Shown here: in pieces, positions 45,521-56,956 of the stretch | Numbering within the stretch: the stretch's first letter is position 1 | Layout: the number at the start of each line of letters is the position of its first letter | Assembly: GCA_033220425.1 (NCBI GenBank) | Contig: CM065651.1 | Coordinates: 1,302,001-1,366,000, forward strand | DNA length: 64,000 bases | Reading direction: 5' to 3' | DNA from: Lepraria neglecta | Taxonomy: Eukaryota > Ascomycota > Lecanoromycetes > Lecanorales > Stereocaulaceae | Position numbers and translations under genes: made by a program | The notes under the pieces: generated by a model | The model's database searches: none | What the model was told of the DNA's origin: nothing | Seen by the model: the letters and a program-made list of their open reading frames with translations, nothing else

Positions 45521-47630
45521 TCAGCTCACAACGGTGATGATAATGAGGATCCCAAACGCAGACAAAATTCGATTAATATTGCGCCACCATCTCGCATTCT
45601 CGTAGCGTGCCTCGTCAATGGGACCCAGTTGCTTTTCGAGCTCTTCATCGAATTGTGTCCGAGGAACGGCCTTCTTTCCTTTGGCACTGCTGATTGCTGG
45701 TTTTGGGGGCAGAGGTAAGAAAGAAGCAATGAACCAAGCTTTGAAGAGGTCAGCCATTTCACGACGTGCTCGAAGAGGCCTAGGGAGTCTACTAACCTGG
45801 AGGAAGGACAAAGCCGAATGCAAAAAGAATGATTTGGGCATTTCTTTTGGTCAACGCCTTGCCTTCTGCCTGCTCATCTATGCTTGGGGCAATGAAAATG
45901 GTCCGTCTCCTTCCGAGAGAAGCCCTGTCATGCCAAAGGTGTGGTGACCAGCTGGGAGATATCCTGCGCCTGGGGGAGCCTCCCACTTCTGCTAGATCGA
46001 GCTCCCTTGGACGTATTGGATTAGTAGCCAGGGAACTTCTTCTTTGGAATTGACCACTTTCTGCCTCTTGACGGTTTCGGGGCCGGAAGATGTTCAGGGA
46101 GGTATTATTCGCAGATCGACGGCTCTCGGGGATCGATGTGGAAGATGTAGGACGGGCATAGTAGGCTCTGTAGGTCTGTGTTAGCAGCGATTCTCGTCCA
46201 AAAATGATTGTAACGGCTCACTGCGCCCACGCCGGAATACTGTCCCGGAAAAAGCTGGCCCTTGATGAAGGTCTTGTCACCACGCTATTTCGATTGTCTC
46301 CAGAAGGCACACCCAGATGTGCAGAGTCCCTTGATCCAGGAATCGTTGGTGGCACGTCCAGCGCACGGTCGTCTTGCTCATTGACCACACGGATGGTTGA
46401 GCCTGTGAAATCTCTATGGCGTACTGGAGGTGGACTTGGCAAAGGCGGAGAATCAGAATTCCCCCTATGCCGCTGAGGGCGTGGTATAGGAGGCAAGTCT
46501 GAGCTCCCTCGAGCATTGGCACCCATGGACGACGAAGACTTGCTTACTCGCGATGAGTCTAGCCACGTATTCTGGCTGCTCCGTCCCTCTGATTGTGACC
46601 CAGTCGCTTCTGATCGTACTGACGGGACAGTAGACAGGTGAGGGTTCCAGCGAGCTGGATTTCTTTCCGGTACCCGTGGTGCTCGTTGAGGAGCAGAGGT
46701 CGGTGATTCTGCCCATGAGGCTGATGCAGACGGGGGTCGTATGACAGGGTACTGAAGGTTCAAGGAGCTGTGGCTGGCTGCTTGTAGATTCGCGTATATG
46801 GGCACAGAAGAAATGCGACGTTCACTGGGTCCTACAAATTCAGGTGAATCCGGAGATATTGGGGAGACTGGGGAAGATCGCTCCTCCGGCTCCTTGGAAG
46901 CCGACTTCTGTGGGGTAGACAGAAATAGATTGGACTTTGAAGAAGATGGACGAGCCACGCTGGGGAACCCAGAGTATGAGGCGTGTTGTCCTCCATGTCG
47001 ATTTCTTTTCACAATGACTGTCCCAGTAGAGTTTGACGAAGAGAGGGAGGAATCGGATTCTTTTGTAGCAACGGGCTGACGAACGGACGTGTCATACGTG
47101 TTTGACGTTGCGTGGGGTCTGAAGATCTGGGCCCTGGAAGGAACGCTGGGGAGCTGCACAATATCCTCTGAACCTCGGCCACTCTCCTCTGCAGGTTGTT
47201 CGTCTTCAAGGAAACTGGTGCTTGTGTCCATCCCTGGTGTGAGGGTTTGAGGGGTATAAAAGGAAGCATTTGTGGAGGATCGTTGGGTTGTTGGTACATT
47301 GTTCTCGAAATCTTCAATATCAAGACTTTCTTTGCGGTTTTGAGATGTTGCCACGGTTGGCGAGTCCTCAATAACAGATTTCGTTTCACTTGAGGGGATT
47401 AGGCCATGCGAAACAGCGAGCTGTGCCCCTTCCGATGATCCTTGCCCACCGTATAATTTAGGCGAGAGGATTTGTGAAGGCTTTGTCGGAAAAGGGCTTC
47501 CATATATTGGCGCCTGAGGCTCTCCCACCAAACGCAGGGTCCTCTCGTTTGTTTGTGATTCCGATCGTTCGTGAAGTGCTGCCCGCTTGGGAGGAGAGTG
47601 AGAGCCCCTGCGGCGTGGTGGAGAAGGCAT
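45521..47630 (-). CDS. serine-rich membrane protein, 3 exons
   Basis: Exons 47630-46222, 46167-45797 and 45738-45521 sum to 666 codons. The long N-terminal two thirds is disordered, Ser/Pro/Arg-rich (MPSPPRRRG..., many SSS runs). The C-terminal part carries a conserved-looking block (SIDEQAEGKALTKRNAQIIL), a hydrophobic pair LFAFGFVLPPAWFIASFLPL, and a second short hydrophobic end ILSAFGILIIITVV after a basic WWRNINR. This matches fungal proteins annotated only as serine-rich, probably membrane-anchored at the C-terminus with a cytosolic tail; phosphorylation is likely but not shown. The last residues are uncertain because a GT donor lies at the stop. Its start faces RCE1 across about 1 kb. 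Confidence 0.75.
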
Positions 47631-48662
47631 GCTGGGCGGCAGATCGCATAACGTCGGTGATATTTTCGTCGGGTCGTGTATCTATTAGAGCGGTCGTATG
47701 TAGAATTGGCTATGTGTACAGATGAGTGGAAGAAAATGGCCGTTAGGGGCGCTTGAAGAGACTGTGAGCAGGCTGGATGCCGGGAATGTAAAGAGCGACT
47801 GGGCAACAAAAAATAATAATATTGAAAGAGTGTAGTGAAAGGTCAAATGTAGTACATGATGAAGGGGAAGTAAAGGATTGGCAAGAAGGAAAAGTTCATT
47901 TTGAGGGTGATGATGCTGGCTGGCTCGAGCGTGGGGAGCAAGGAGTAGGGGGGTCTTTTTTAGCGTCAGGAGCACCCGAAGTGACCTTGAATGAGTGGTG
48001 AGAACGCCTTCAACAGGCACTCTTCGCTCAAACCTTCACCAAATCGCCAGGAAAAAGGGGGGAAGCAAGTTGTTCGTATGCATACATATGATCGAATCGA
48101 AATTGCAAACGCAGTGAGTTTCGTCGCTGATGATTGTGCGCTGTTCCTGTTGTCTTCAAGTTCGCTTCTTTCCCTTTTCTTCAGCAATCTAATCGATAAC
48201 CCCATATCTCTTTTATCGTTCAGCCAGTGGGACGTGTAAACGCGTTAAGTGCCTTCTATTTCGAGGAGCGTTTCATCCCGTGGTAGGTCAAGCCGAAATT
48301 AACTGACAACGGCTGGGCTTGCAACGGCGTTCTGGATATGGGGCTCTTGCTGCCAATCGGCTGAACCCCGGAGTCGATATTATTGCAATCTTCACACACT
48401 TCAAACACATTATGCGACGCGTTTCTGACCATAATCTAGCATGAAACAGAGTTGGAATCACTAGGGCTCACTGGACAGAGAGATCACGTCGTACAACGAC
48501 CAAGTTCACATTGTGGGAATCGATGATGCCCTGTCCGTTTTCGGAAGTCCTTTAGAAATGGCCCCCACAGTGTACCAAAGATTATCAAGCTACATTGGGA
48601 CACCAGGTACGGCTCGATCACACCGCTATCTCAAGTTGACGCAGGAGATGAAATAAACGACT
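47631..48662. promoter_or_regulatory. divergent upstream region, serine-rich gene and RCE1
   Basis: About 1 kb with long pyrimidine tracts (for example around 48145-48185). No coding frame with family resemblance. Probably carries two promoters and untranslated leaders. Confidence 0.45.
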
Positions 48663-49914
48663 ATGGCTGATGTTACGTTAGAGAAGACGGAATCTCCAAT
48701 GCTCTCTGCTAGCGCTGCAGCATTTCTTTCGGTATGTGATGAGATTGATGATTCAAGCGCTGAGTATGCTTTACGTTTTTGTCTACAGTACCTCATAATA
48801 GTCCATTTCTCCTAGTCAAGACAAGAATGTCCTGTATCTGAGTAAACAAAAGTGAGGAATATCATGCGTCGCAATGCCGGGCTTCCTTATGAGCAGCGAG
48901 CCTGCATTCGTTCGCTGTAGTCAATACCAACTCTGCCCTCTATCGTGTTCTGTACCATCAACGTATCCCACAATATTCTCACCTCTATGATCGCAGATAG
49001 CGTACACGATTCTCTACGTCCTTCCCTTCTACCTCTCTCCAACCACGCGCCCATCTCCCAACCTTAGTCGAGACAATCCCTCAGTAATCCGCGCCCGCAT
49101 TCGCTCCGTCACCTTCTCGGTAACAGTCTGCGCCATACCCACAGTCTACATTCTCTCAGCCCGCGGCCATCTTGACTCATCCTCAATTCTTCACCATCTC
49201 GGCTGGTACCCGATCTCGCCCCTTGACACGCTGAAGTCATTGTTACTCACCGCCCTCCTTTTTGCCGGTCCTCTTTTCGAAAGAGGCATCATCGACTCCG
49301 GCAGGCGGGACTGGATCAAAATGCAAGATCTCCACGAAACATTAAGCAGCTGGATCGGCTGGCGCAACTTCATCGCCGGTCCCACAAACGAAGAACTCTT
49401 CTTCCGCTCCCTGCTCGTACCTCTCCACCTTCTCATCACTCCCCCTCCCTCCCCTACCGCCCTTATTTTCGCCACTCCTCTTTACTTCGGTATAGCCCAT
49501 ATTCACCACTTCTACGAATTTACACTTACTCACCCTTTCACGCCACTGATACCAGCGCTGGTGAGAAGTCTGGTGCAATTTGGTTACACAACGGTATTCG
49601 GGTGGTATGCGACTTTTCTTTTTTTGAGGACTGGGTCCGTGTGGGGAGTTGTGGTCGTGCATGCTTTTTGTAATTGGATGGGGCTACCGAGGGTTTGGGG
49701 GAGGGTGGGTGGTGTTGAGATTGAAGGGGGAGTGGTTGGAGGTCCGGTAAGGGGGAAAGAGAATGAGGACAGAGAGGATGAACGGGAGAGGGAATTGGGT
49801 GTTAGCTGGACTGTGGCGTATTATGCTGTATTAGCCGCTGGAGCCTTTGCTTGGTGGAAGAGTTTGTGGGCACTCACAGAGTCCGAGGGGGCGCTGATGA
49901 AATTTGGGAGTTGA
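48663..49914 (+). CDS. RCE1: CAAX prenyl endopeptidase RCE1 (CPBP family)
   Basis: Exon 1 48663-48731 joins exon 2 48997-49914 in phase 0 across a long intron (about 265 nt), giving 328 aa. The CPBP/ABI catalytic motifs are present: EELFFR (GPTNEELFFRSLLVP), then FGIAHIHHF and VVVHAFCNWMG. Hydrophobic segments surround them (AYTILYVLPFYLS, LLLTALLFAG, AYYAVLAAGAFAWW). RCE1 removes the last three residues of prenylated CAAX proteins (Ras, Rho, a-factor) at the ER membrane. Gly/Arg/Glu-rich sequence before the final helix is a less conserved loop. Exon 1 is the weakest part of the model; the intron could hide a further small exon. Confidence 0.85.
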
Positions 49915-50591
49915 AGAGATAGCAGGCGTCGAGTTAGTTCGGGGCAGTCCACCTGACAGTCCCCTTTGGAACTCAACCCACAGCATCTTTGGGGTTGTTC
50001 AGCGTTTATTTGTTACTAGGAACTACTCTTCTAAGCTTCTGGATGAACGTTCTTGCCAGATCCCCCGCTCAATTTTTTTTTCTGAGTTGTATATAAATTA
50101 CAACTGGAGCTCGCGATTGTGTATTCTAGACTCTTGGGAAGCGCAAATTGAACGGGATTTTGGCCCAGAACTCTTTAAGATAGCTTAAAATTGGTAAAAT
50201 CTCGGCCTATTGCCCTTCGGAGCGCGCAAAATCGACACAATCTTCCAAAATTTTGATCGAATTGTTTGGCATTTCCTCTGTTGAGGGAAACTGCTAGGGC
50301 AGTCTACGATACACCTCACAGGATTATCTGATGATGTGTTGGTCACATTTGGAACATCCTGATGTATTCGTGTCAGCCTTTGAGAGGATTGGCCAACGCT
50401 TTTGACAATTCTGCGCTCTTGTATTGATGATGTTGCCACAATCCGAAAGGAACTGCTGGGGTGGAAAGTTTTCCAGATTGCTTAACCTTCGAAGCCTCGT
50501 GCAGCGTGTAACCAAGCTCACAACCATCACTTGCATGTATTCCACCAAACGCCTCGCTTGTCCATAAATCATACGCCATCTTCTTTCGCAT
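49915..50591. other. intergenic between convergent RCE1 and RFC4
   Basis: No gene recognised; AT-rich 3' flanks of both genes. A minus-strand frame here (50324-50605) is a by-product. Confidence 0.5.
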
Positions 50592-51699
50592 TCAAGGCGG
50601 TACAAACAACCCTGGCTTCATATTAATCCTGCACAACTTCGCCACACATCCCCACAACTGCACAAGCGTCTGCATCCCCTCCAACACCCTCATATGACAA
50701 AATCCAATCTCCTTGATAAATTCCAGTCTTGCATGCTCACTCAAGCCCGACATTGTCTTCGTGACCCGAAACATGCTGCTCACAATATCGTGACTCGAAT
50801 ATCCCAGATCCCACAGCTCTGTCAATCCTTCCACCGCCTGCTCGATCCTCGTCTCCCAGCACGCTTTAATGACCGCTTGCACTTTGACTGGATGCGGCGC
50901 ATCGACGACCCGGAAAACATTCTCCCCAGAGACGAATCCGAAGCCTGCATATGTGGATTGCAGATTGTTGATTGCCTGCCGCATATCCCCCTCAGCACTG
51001 AATACCAGCGCCGCAATCCCATCATCTGAGTGCTCAACCTTCTCCGCCTCGCAAATTTGCATCAGTCTTGACACAACCTGAGCATCCGTAAGGCGGGCGT
51101 AGCGAAGGATTGCACATCTCGACTGAAGTGGTTCAATGATTTTGTTGGAAGCGTTGCAGGCAAAAGCAAATCTCGTCGTATTCGAATAAATCTCCATCGT
51201 CCTCCTCAGCGCCTGCTGCGCCCCACTAGTCATACTATCCGCCTCATCCAGTATGACCAATTTCTGCCTCCCTTGGGGTAACGTGACTTTCTTCTGCGCG
51301 AAGCCCTTAATGCGATTTCTCACGACATCGATGCCGCGCTCATCACTAGCGTTTAGCTCCAAAACCGCTTCTTTGTACGCGTGGCCGAGGAGTTGGCGCG
51401 CGAGACAGAGGATGGAGGTCGTTTTGCCGATGCCGGGCATGCCAGAGATGATGACGTGCGGCATGTTGCCATCTTTGGCAATTATTTTCAGGCGCTCGAT
51501 TGTTTCGGTGTTGCCGACTATGTCGTCGAGGTAGACAGGGCGGTATTTTTCGACCCTGGGAAAGATTAGTGGATGGTTGGGTGGGTGGATTTGAAGGGAA
51601 GTACCAGGGGAGGTCGTAAACGGCGCCACTTGTGCCGTTGGTGTTAGCTTTGATGCCGTTATTCGCGGCTGCTGAAGAAGATTCTGCTTTCGACGACAT
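50592..51699 (-). CDS. RFC4: replication factor C subunit RFC4
   Basis: Exon 1 51699-51605 and exon 2 51555-50592 make 352 aa. Joining restores [19 protein letters not shown], the canonical start of small RFC subunits. AAA+ motifs: Walker [11 protein letters not shown], Walker [12 protein letters not shown] arginine finger [10 protein letters not shown] and sensor text [12 protein letters not shown]. The sequence [22 protein letters not shown] and the C-terminal [16 protein letters not shown] fit yeast Rfc4 (human RFC2) better than other subunits. It works in the clamp loader that places PCNA on primed DNA. The short Ser/Ala/Asn-rich N-terminus is variable. Length is normal and there are no defects. 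Confidence 0.95.
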
Positions 51700-52992
51700 T
51701 GCGGATAGTATGATCTCTTAGTAGTCGATGATCAGCAAGAGATACCTTACTCTGTTGAAGATCTGATATGACGCGCCACAAACGCGCTGTCTACATGTGG
51801 ACTAGCGCCAGCGAAATAAACCTTCTTAGTGGTTAGCTTAGCATTAAAAGCTGTCACCTCGAAGCCTTCGAACAGGCCCTTTAAGGCCACTTTCCACCAG
51901 TATGAAGGTCGAAACAACATTGGATGAAACAACATTGGATGAAAGCATTCTTTGTTTCAAGGTTATTGGCTTTTTGTGTCTGTTTGAAGAATATAGTCCA
52001 CAGATCTCTAACCGGATGCTGATGCAGGGACCGTTTGAGAACTTGAAGGATGTAAACTCTCTAAATTAACAACGTCTGCGTTCTTGCTTTAACGCAGGGT
52101 GTTGAGCGACCAACGTTGCGCAGCAGATTCTCGGTCCGATACAGGCATAGTTAGTAAAACCATCTCAATCCTCTGATGCCTGGTACGAAGTAGATATCCA
52201 ACAGATAGGATATCTGCCACACATCCGATGCTATATACAGATGTTGCTGGTTGAGGATACACCGCCCTTTGGAGTGTCAATAATCCCTTCCTACTCGTAC
52301 CAGAATAGTACGGACAACAATCAGGCCTGAAAGAGTTGGTGCTCAGCCACAGATGTAAGGGGCCGCGGCCAGCTGCTAGTCGTCGATCAAGATCCCGCCA
52401 CTCGATCAGAACCTTTTGTCCATCGTTTCACTCTCTCAGCGTCATTGGGCTTGTGACTTTACGACTCGTATCACATGATGGATGCAAATTCGGGTTCGCT
52501 GACAAGCAGGCTCTTCATTGGACTGCATTGGCTCCCGGTGTTCTGGAGTCTTCTAGTCCTCAAAACGGTAAGAGGGATGCTGAAGATTTTGGAGGATTAC
52601 GCACGCTGTGACGCACTCCTCTGGCCATTCGCCACAGATCCTTTCCTCACCTCACTCTATTGCACAGCCCGGGCTTCCCCCTCCCCTCTCAGAATATCAA
52701 CTAATCCTGCAGACAATGCAATAGTGTCATAGCCTTCCGTTCCTCTCGGATGTTTTAGTTCCATTCTCGTTCGCCGCGTCAGCTCTCTTTTCATCAATTT
52801 CTTTCCTTCCTGTCACTTCTCTTCACACGGTTCACCTCACAACAACACCTCAGACAGTCTCTTTATTTCCTTGCATCACAAATAGACAAGGCTGTGACAT
52901 TCAGCAGAGCAAATCTCCTGATTTTCTATTTGCGCTGCTCACAAAAAGCGCTCCAGCAATTTCCAACAGGAACAGGCATAATATTATACAGC
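51700..52992. promoter_or_regulatory. divergent upstream region, RFC4 and aspartic protease
   Basis: About 1.3 kb. No supported gene. 52740-52890 is strongly pyrimidine-rich (TTCTTTCC, CTCTTCAC runs), as in fungal leaders near transcription starts. Confidence 0.45.
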
Positions 52993-54507
52993 ATGAAGGG
53001 CATTGCGGCCGCTGCTCTGGCAGCAGGACTTCTGGCCTCGAGCTCAGCCGCCATCCAACTTACCGAGCGAGAATCACCCAATGTTGTGGGTCTTGACATT
53101 ACGAGAAGGGCCGTCGAGAATCCAGTGAAGAGAGATGCTCTGCGCCGAAGGCAATCGAAGACAGTCACAGAGACCCTAACCAACGAGGCAACACTCTACT
53201 ATGCCAACGTCAGCATAGGAACGCCCGCTCAAGACCTATCGTTACATATCGATACCGGAAGCAGTGATCTGTGGGCAAATGTGGCGTCTTCAGAGATATG
53301 CACGTACCAAGGAGACCCATGTTCGAGCGCAGGAACTTATGATGCCAACTCTTCAAGCACCTACAAATTCGTCAATAGTGATTTCAGCGTCTCGTATGTT
53401 GATGGCTCTGGAGCGGCGGGCGATTATGTCACGGATACGGTCAGCATTGGTGGCCAGTCCATAACGGGTCTACAATTCGGGATTGGCTACGACTCCACAA
53501 CACCACAAAGCATTTTGGGTATCGGGTACACTGCGAATGAAGCACAGGTCAATACGGCTAGATTGAAGAGCTACGCAAATCTCCCTCAAGCCATGGCGAA
53601 CGCTGGTCTGATTCAGTCCAACGCGTACTCCCTGTGGTTGAATGATCTCGACGCAAGTACTGGATCGATCCTCTTCGGCGGCGTGGATACCGCAAAGTAC
53701 ACCGGCCAACTCCAAACTGTTCCGATCCAGAAAGAATTCGACCAATACGCCGAGTTCATCATCACCTTGACGGGCGTGGACCTTGTGAACAATGGAAACA
53801 ACCAGAGTACGACGACCGATCTTCCTACCGCCGTCGTTCTGGACAGCGGAAGCAGCTTGGCCTATCTGCCAAACGACCTGACTAGCGCCATATATTCTGC
53901 ATTAAAGGTCGAATACGACCAATCACAGGGAGCTGGCGTGTGCAGCTGTAGTCTTGCCAATGAGAACATTACGCTGGACTTCACCTTCACTTCGCCCACT
54001 ATCTCGATCCCAATCAATGAGCTTGTCATCAACCCCAATGCAGGATCCACCACGAATGATCCTTCAAGTACCGGCGGTACAGAGAACCCGAATAACCAAA
54101 ACAGTGGTCAAAATGGAGGCAACGATGGATCGCAATGTATCTTCGGCATTGCTCCCGCCGAAGGATCGACCGCTGTCTTGGGCGACACATTCCTTCGATC
54201 CGCATACGTGGTCTACGACCTAGCAAATAACGAGATCTCTCTCGCGCAGACAGACTTCAACGCCACCGGCTCCAACGTATCGGAAATCGGGACTGGCACT
54301 GCCAGCGTTCCAGATACCACGCCGGTTTCTGGTGCTGTTCAGGCGGCTGTGTCTCAAACTGGAGGTGCTAGGATTGGAGCTGTTTCTGGCACGGGTGGAT
54401 CACCATTCGCAACCGGTACGAGTACCAGTGGTGCAGTTCCAAAACAGGTATCATATGGAGGTCTCGCATTGGCTGCTGGTGTTGCGGCTGCGTTTGCTTG
54501 TGCATGA
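52993..54507 (+). CDS. GPI-anchored aspartic protease, yapsin/OPSB type
   Basis: Single exon. An upstream in-frame ATG exists at 52894, but the ATG at 52993 is chosen because it begins a clean signal peptide (MKGIAAAALAAGLLASSSA); 504 aa. A dibasic propeptide region (KRDALRRRQSK) precedes the mature enzyme. Both catalytic aspartates are present: DTGSSDLW and DSGSSLAY. A Ser/Thr/Gly/Asn-rich linker and a C-terminal hydrophobic tail (GGLALAAGVAAAFACA) indicate GPI anchoring to the membrane or wall. Yapsins cleave after basic residues and process wall and secreted proteins. No introns or defects. Confidence 0.9.
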   Translation: MKGIAAAALAAGLLASSSAAIQLTERESPNVVGLDITRRAVENPVKRDALRRRQSKTVTETLTNEATLYYANVSIGTPAQDLSLHIDTGSSDLWANVASSEICTYQGDPCSSAGTYDANSSSTYKFVNSDFSVSYVDGSGAAGDYVTDTVSIGGQSITGLQFGIGYDSTTPQSILGIGYTANEAQVNTARLKSYANLPQAMANAGLIQSNAYSLWLNDLDASTGSILFGGVDTAKYTGQLQTVPIQKEFDQYAEFIITLTGVDLVNNGNNQSTTTDLPTAVVLDSGSSLAYLPNDLTSAIYSALKVEYDQSQGAGVCSCSLANENITLDFTFTSPTISIPINELVINPNAGSTTNDPSSTGGTENPNNQNSGQNGGNDGSQCIFGIAPAEGSTAVLGDTFLRSAYVVYDLANNEISLAQTDFNATGSNVSEIGTGTASVPDTTPVSGAVQAAVSQTGGARIGAVSGTGGSPFATGTSTSGAVPKQVSYGGLALAAGVAAAFACA

Positions 54508-54799
54508 ACTGTCAAGACAAAAGAACTTTTACGAAGCATGAATTGGTAAAGAGCGGCATTGAAAGGCGTTACTTCTGCATCATGAGCATTGGCAGGGACT
54601 TGGCCAACACAAGTTGTAAATATATATTGAATATAACTATCAAAAGGCCAGAAATCCAAATTGTTGTAATCTTAGTAAAAATCCGAAAGTGAAGATATGG
54701 AGCCTTTTGCTCCAATGCCAAGGCAACGCCCAACCAGCCACGACTCGAACGGTCCTGCAACCAACAAAGAGCAGAACCCTTAACGAATCAGTCCACAAT

Positions 54800-56069
54800 A
54801 TGGCCTCAAAGACTTCCAAAATCCAAAAGACAATAGCGCGACAGCAAGAAAAGTAACCACTTCCTGCCCCTCCCTCCTCCCCACTCCACCCATCACCATC
54901 TCCATGCCCACCTTCCACCATACACATCCTACTCCACACATCCCACCCAGCATAATCCTCACTAACCAACCTCCGCTCTCACACAGAATCTCAGAAGGCA
55001 ATTACTACGAAACGCATCAACAAATCCGCACCATCACAGCCCGCTACGTAAAGTCCTTAGACTGGGACGCCGCAATCGATATCCTCTACAGCGGCGCCTC
55101 AGCACTCTTAAAAGCAGGGCAAGGTGGCAGTGGGGGCGATTTGGGATGTTTTCTTGTGGAGGTACTGGGGAAGAGTGAGAAGGGGTGCGGGAGTGGGGAG
55201 AAAGGTGCGTAGGGGATTGCTACTTGGATTCTTAGGTTGGGTTTTCCTGGGGAGCTGGGCTAATACGTGGGTCTGCCATGCAGGGAAATTATTGGATGTG
55301 CTGAGAGCATTTCCAAAAGATGAACCTACGAAGAAGAGATTTGTGAACGAGATGATTGCATGGAGTGCGAGGGCGGGGGAGTATCCGAATGGGGACCCGG
55401 AGTTGCATCATGTTGCGGGGACGCTGTTTGCAGAAGGTACGTATCCAACAGTCCATGTATTCACCAATCTTTCCATTTGCTAAGCTTTATAATCTTCCTG
55501 CAGAAGGCGAAGTATACGACGCAGAGCGCCATCTCGCCCTCGGCACCAAAGACTCCGCCGAACAACTCGCCAAAGTCGAATACGACTGGTACATGCAAGA
55601 TGATTCACACACCGCTGCCCTCTACGCCGCCAGAGCCGTCTTCCCCTACCTCCTAACACATAACCTTCGCTCAGCCAACAAGGCGTATCTTATCTTCACA
55701 TCCCGCCTCAGCTCCTCGAACAAGTCTCTCAGCGTGCAGGAAGTCAGTAGCACGAGTTCAGATATGCGTGTGTACCCTTCTCTTCCACTTCTAAACTTTC
55801 TTGGGCTGCTTCTGTTGGCCGTACAGAGAGGGAGCTCGGATCTGTATAAGCAGTTGGCGAAGCATTATGCGCCGTATGTTAAGGAGGTGGGAACTTGGGA
55901 TGATGCGCTGGCTCAGATTGGGGAGACGTATTTCGGCATTCGGATACCGAGGCAGGGGAATCCGCTGTTCGACATGATGGGCTCAATGATGGGTTTTGGT
56001 GGAGGAAGCCCCAAGCCCAAGCCGAAGAAGGTCGACGCGCCAGTGCCGCCGGCTGAGGGGCTCGATTGA
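54800..56069 (+). CDS. GET4: GET4 homologue, tail-anchored protein pathway, 4 exons
   Basis: Exons 54800-54852, 54987-55204, 55284-55436 and 55504-56069 sum to 330 codons. Start MASKTSKIQKTIARQQEK leads directly into ISEGNYYETHQQIRTITARYV, the first helices of the Get4 alpha-solenoid. Later blocks include VNEMIAWSARAGEYPNGDPE, HHVAGTLFAEEGEVYDAERH and LLLLAVQRGSSDLYKQLAKHY. The tail is Gly/Met-rich (MMGSMMGFGGG) then Pro/Lys-rich. Get4 with Get5 hands newly made tail-anchored proteins to the Get3 ATPase in the cytosol. The gene starts about 290 bp after the protease stop, same strand. Confidence 0.9.
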
Positions 56070-56182
56070 TTTTGGTGGACGTGAATAGACCAGACCGTTG
56101 GCCAGTTACCTTGGGTGTATACAATAATGAGGAATGCCGTGTTAGAATAGTTCACATGTTCAATTTTCCTTGCCAAAGGTTC

Positions 56183-56670
56183 TCAACTACCATGCGTTTG
56201 CTGTTCTGCTTCGAACATCCAATTGTCGTCATCTAGGGAAGCAACCTTGCGTCTAAGGCTTGCTTGTACTGCTGTCAGGAGTTCTGATATTACTCACATT
56301 AGCCTTGAAAAGTTACAAGCAAGCCAAGTATTGCAGACTGACCTGCTGGTTCACCAGGCTGCAGACTCCTATCCTTATACATCTCCAAAAGCCTAGCATC
56401 GAGTTTCTCTTTCTCACTAGCCACTTCCTCCTCCTGTGCTTGCTCCTCATCTAAAGGCGGTAGTAGTGGAACCTGGATATCGTATTCGCCATTTCGATCC
56501 TTGACAACAATGTCGGAGCTATCATCATGTAGGGACTCTTGTAATGGGGTAGCTGTCGTGGAGGTAGAGGAGCTTGTTGGCCGTCTACTCAATTGGTGAT
56601 GGAAAAGATTTCGGCGGACGTTGGCAGTGCTGCTTGCTGTGGCACGCGAAGCTGCTGGGTTGGAGGTCAT
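56183..56670 (-). CDS. small conserved fungal protein, 137 aa, unknown function
   Basis: Exons 56670-56343 and 56268-56183 join in frame (138 codons). A longer start at 56745 is possible, but MTSNPAASRATASSTANVRRN looks like the natural beginning. Middle region: Ser/Thr-rich then DIVVKDRNGEYDIQVPLLPPLD. The C-terminal half is a charged helix (EEEVASEKEKLDARLLEMYKDRSLQPG) and ends SLRRKVASLDDDNWMFEAE. The pattern feels conserved among filamentous ascomycetes, but I cannot name the family. It is convergent with GET4, stops about 115 bp apart. Confidence 0.65.
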
Positions 56671-56956
56671 GTTGAATCGAAAACGGCTTGGATGGGAGCG
56701 TGGTGGAGCTGGGAACCCTCGAGTTGAGGAAAGGACGATAAACATCGATCAGGGTCTTGGTGTGGGGCAAGCGCGTTTGGCGCCATGCATGTTGATTGCT
56801 CGTACCTTAACGGATCAGCTGTTTCTATTGTAAATCAGTCTTCGTTTGCTTGAATTCCACCATTGATTCTTATAAATCTGGCATTCTGCTGTGGTGTTGC
56901 TCCGAAGAACATGTAATGCAACGGCAACGCGATTGAGACGATCAGCTTCCATCATC

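Noticed and set aside
47685-48020. 111-codon minus-strand open frame upstream of the serine-rich gene
   Set aside because: Leu/Ser/His-rich text without motifs in a pyrimidine-rich leader region; likely untranslated.
54640-54969. minus-strand open frame between protease and GET4
   Set aside because: Overlaps GET4 exon 1 and intron on the opposite strand and shows no conserved text.
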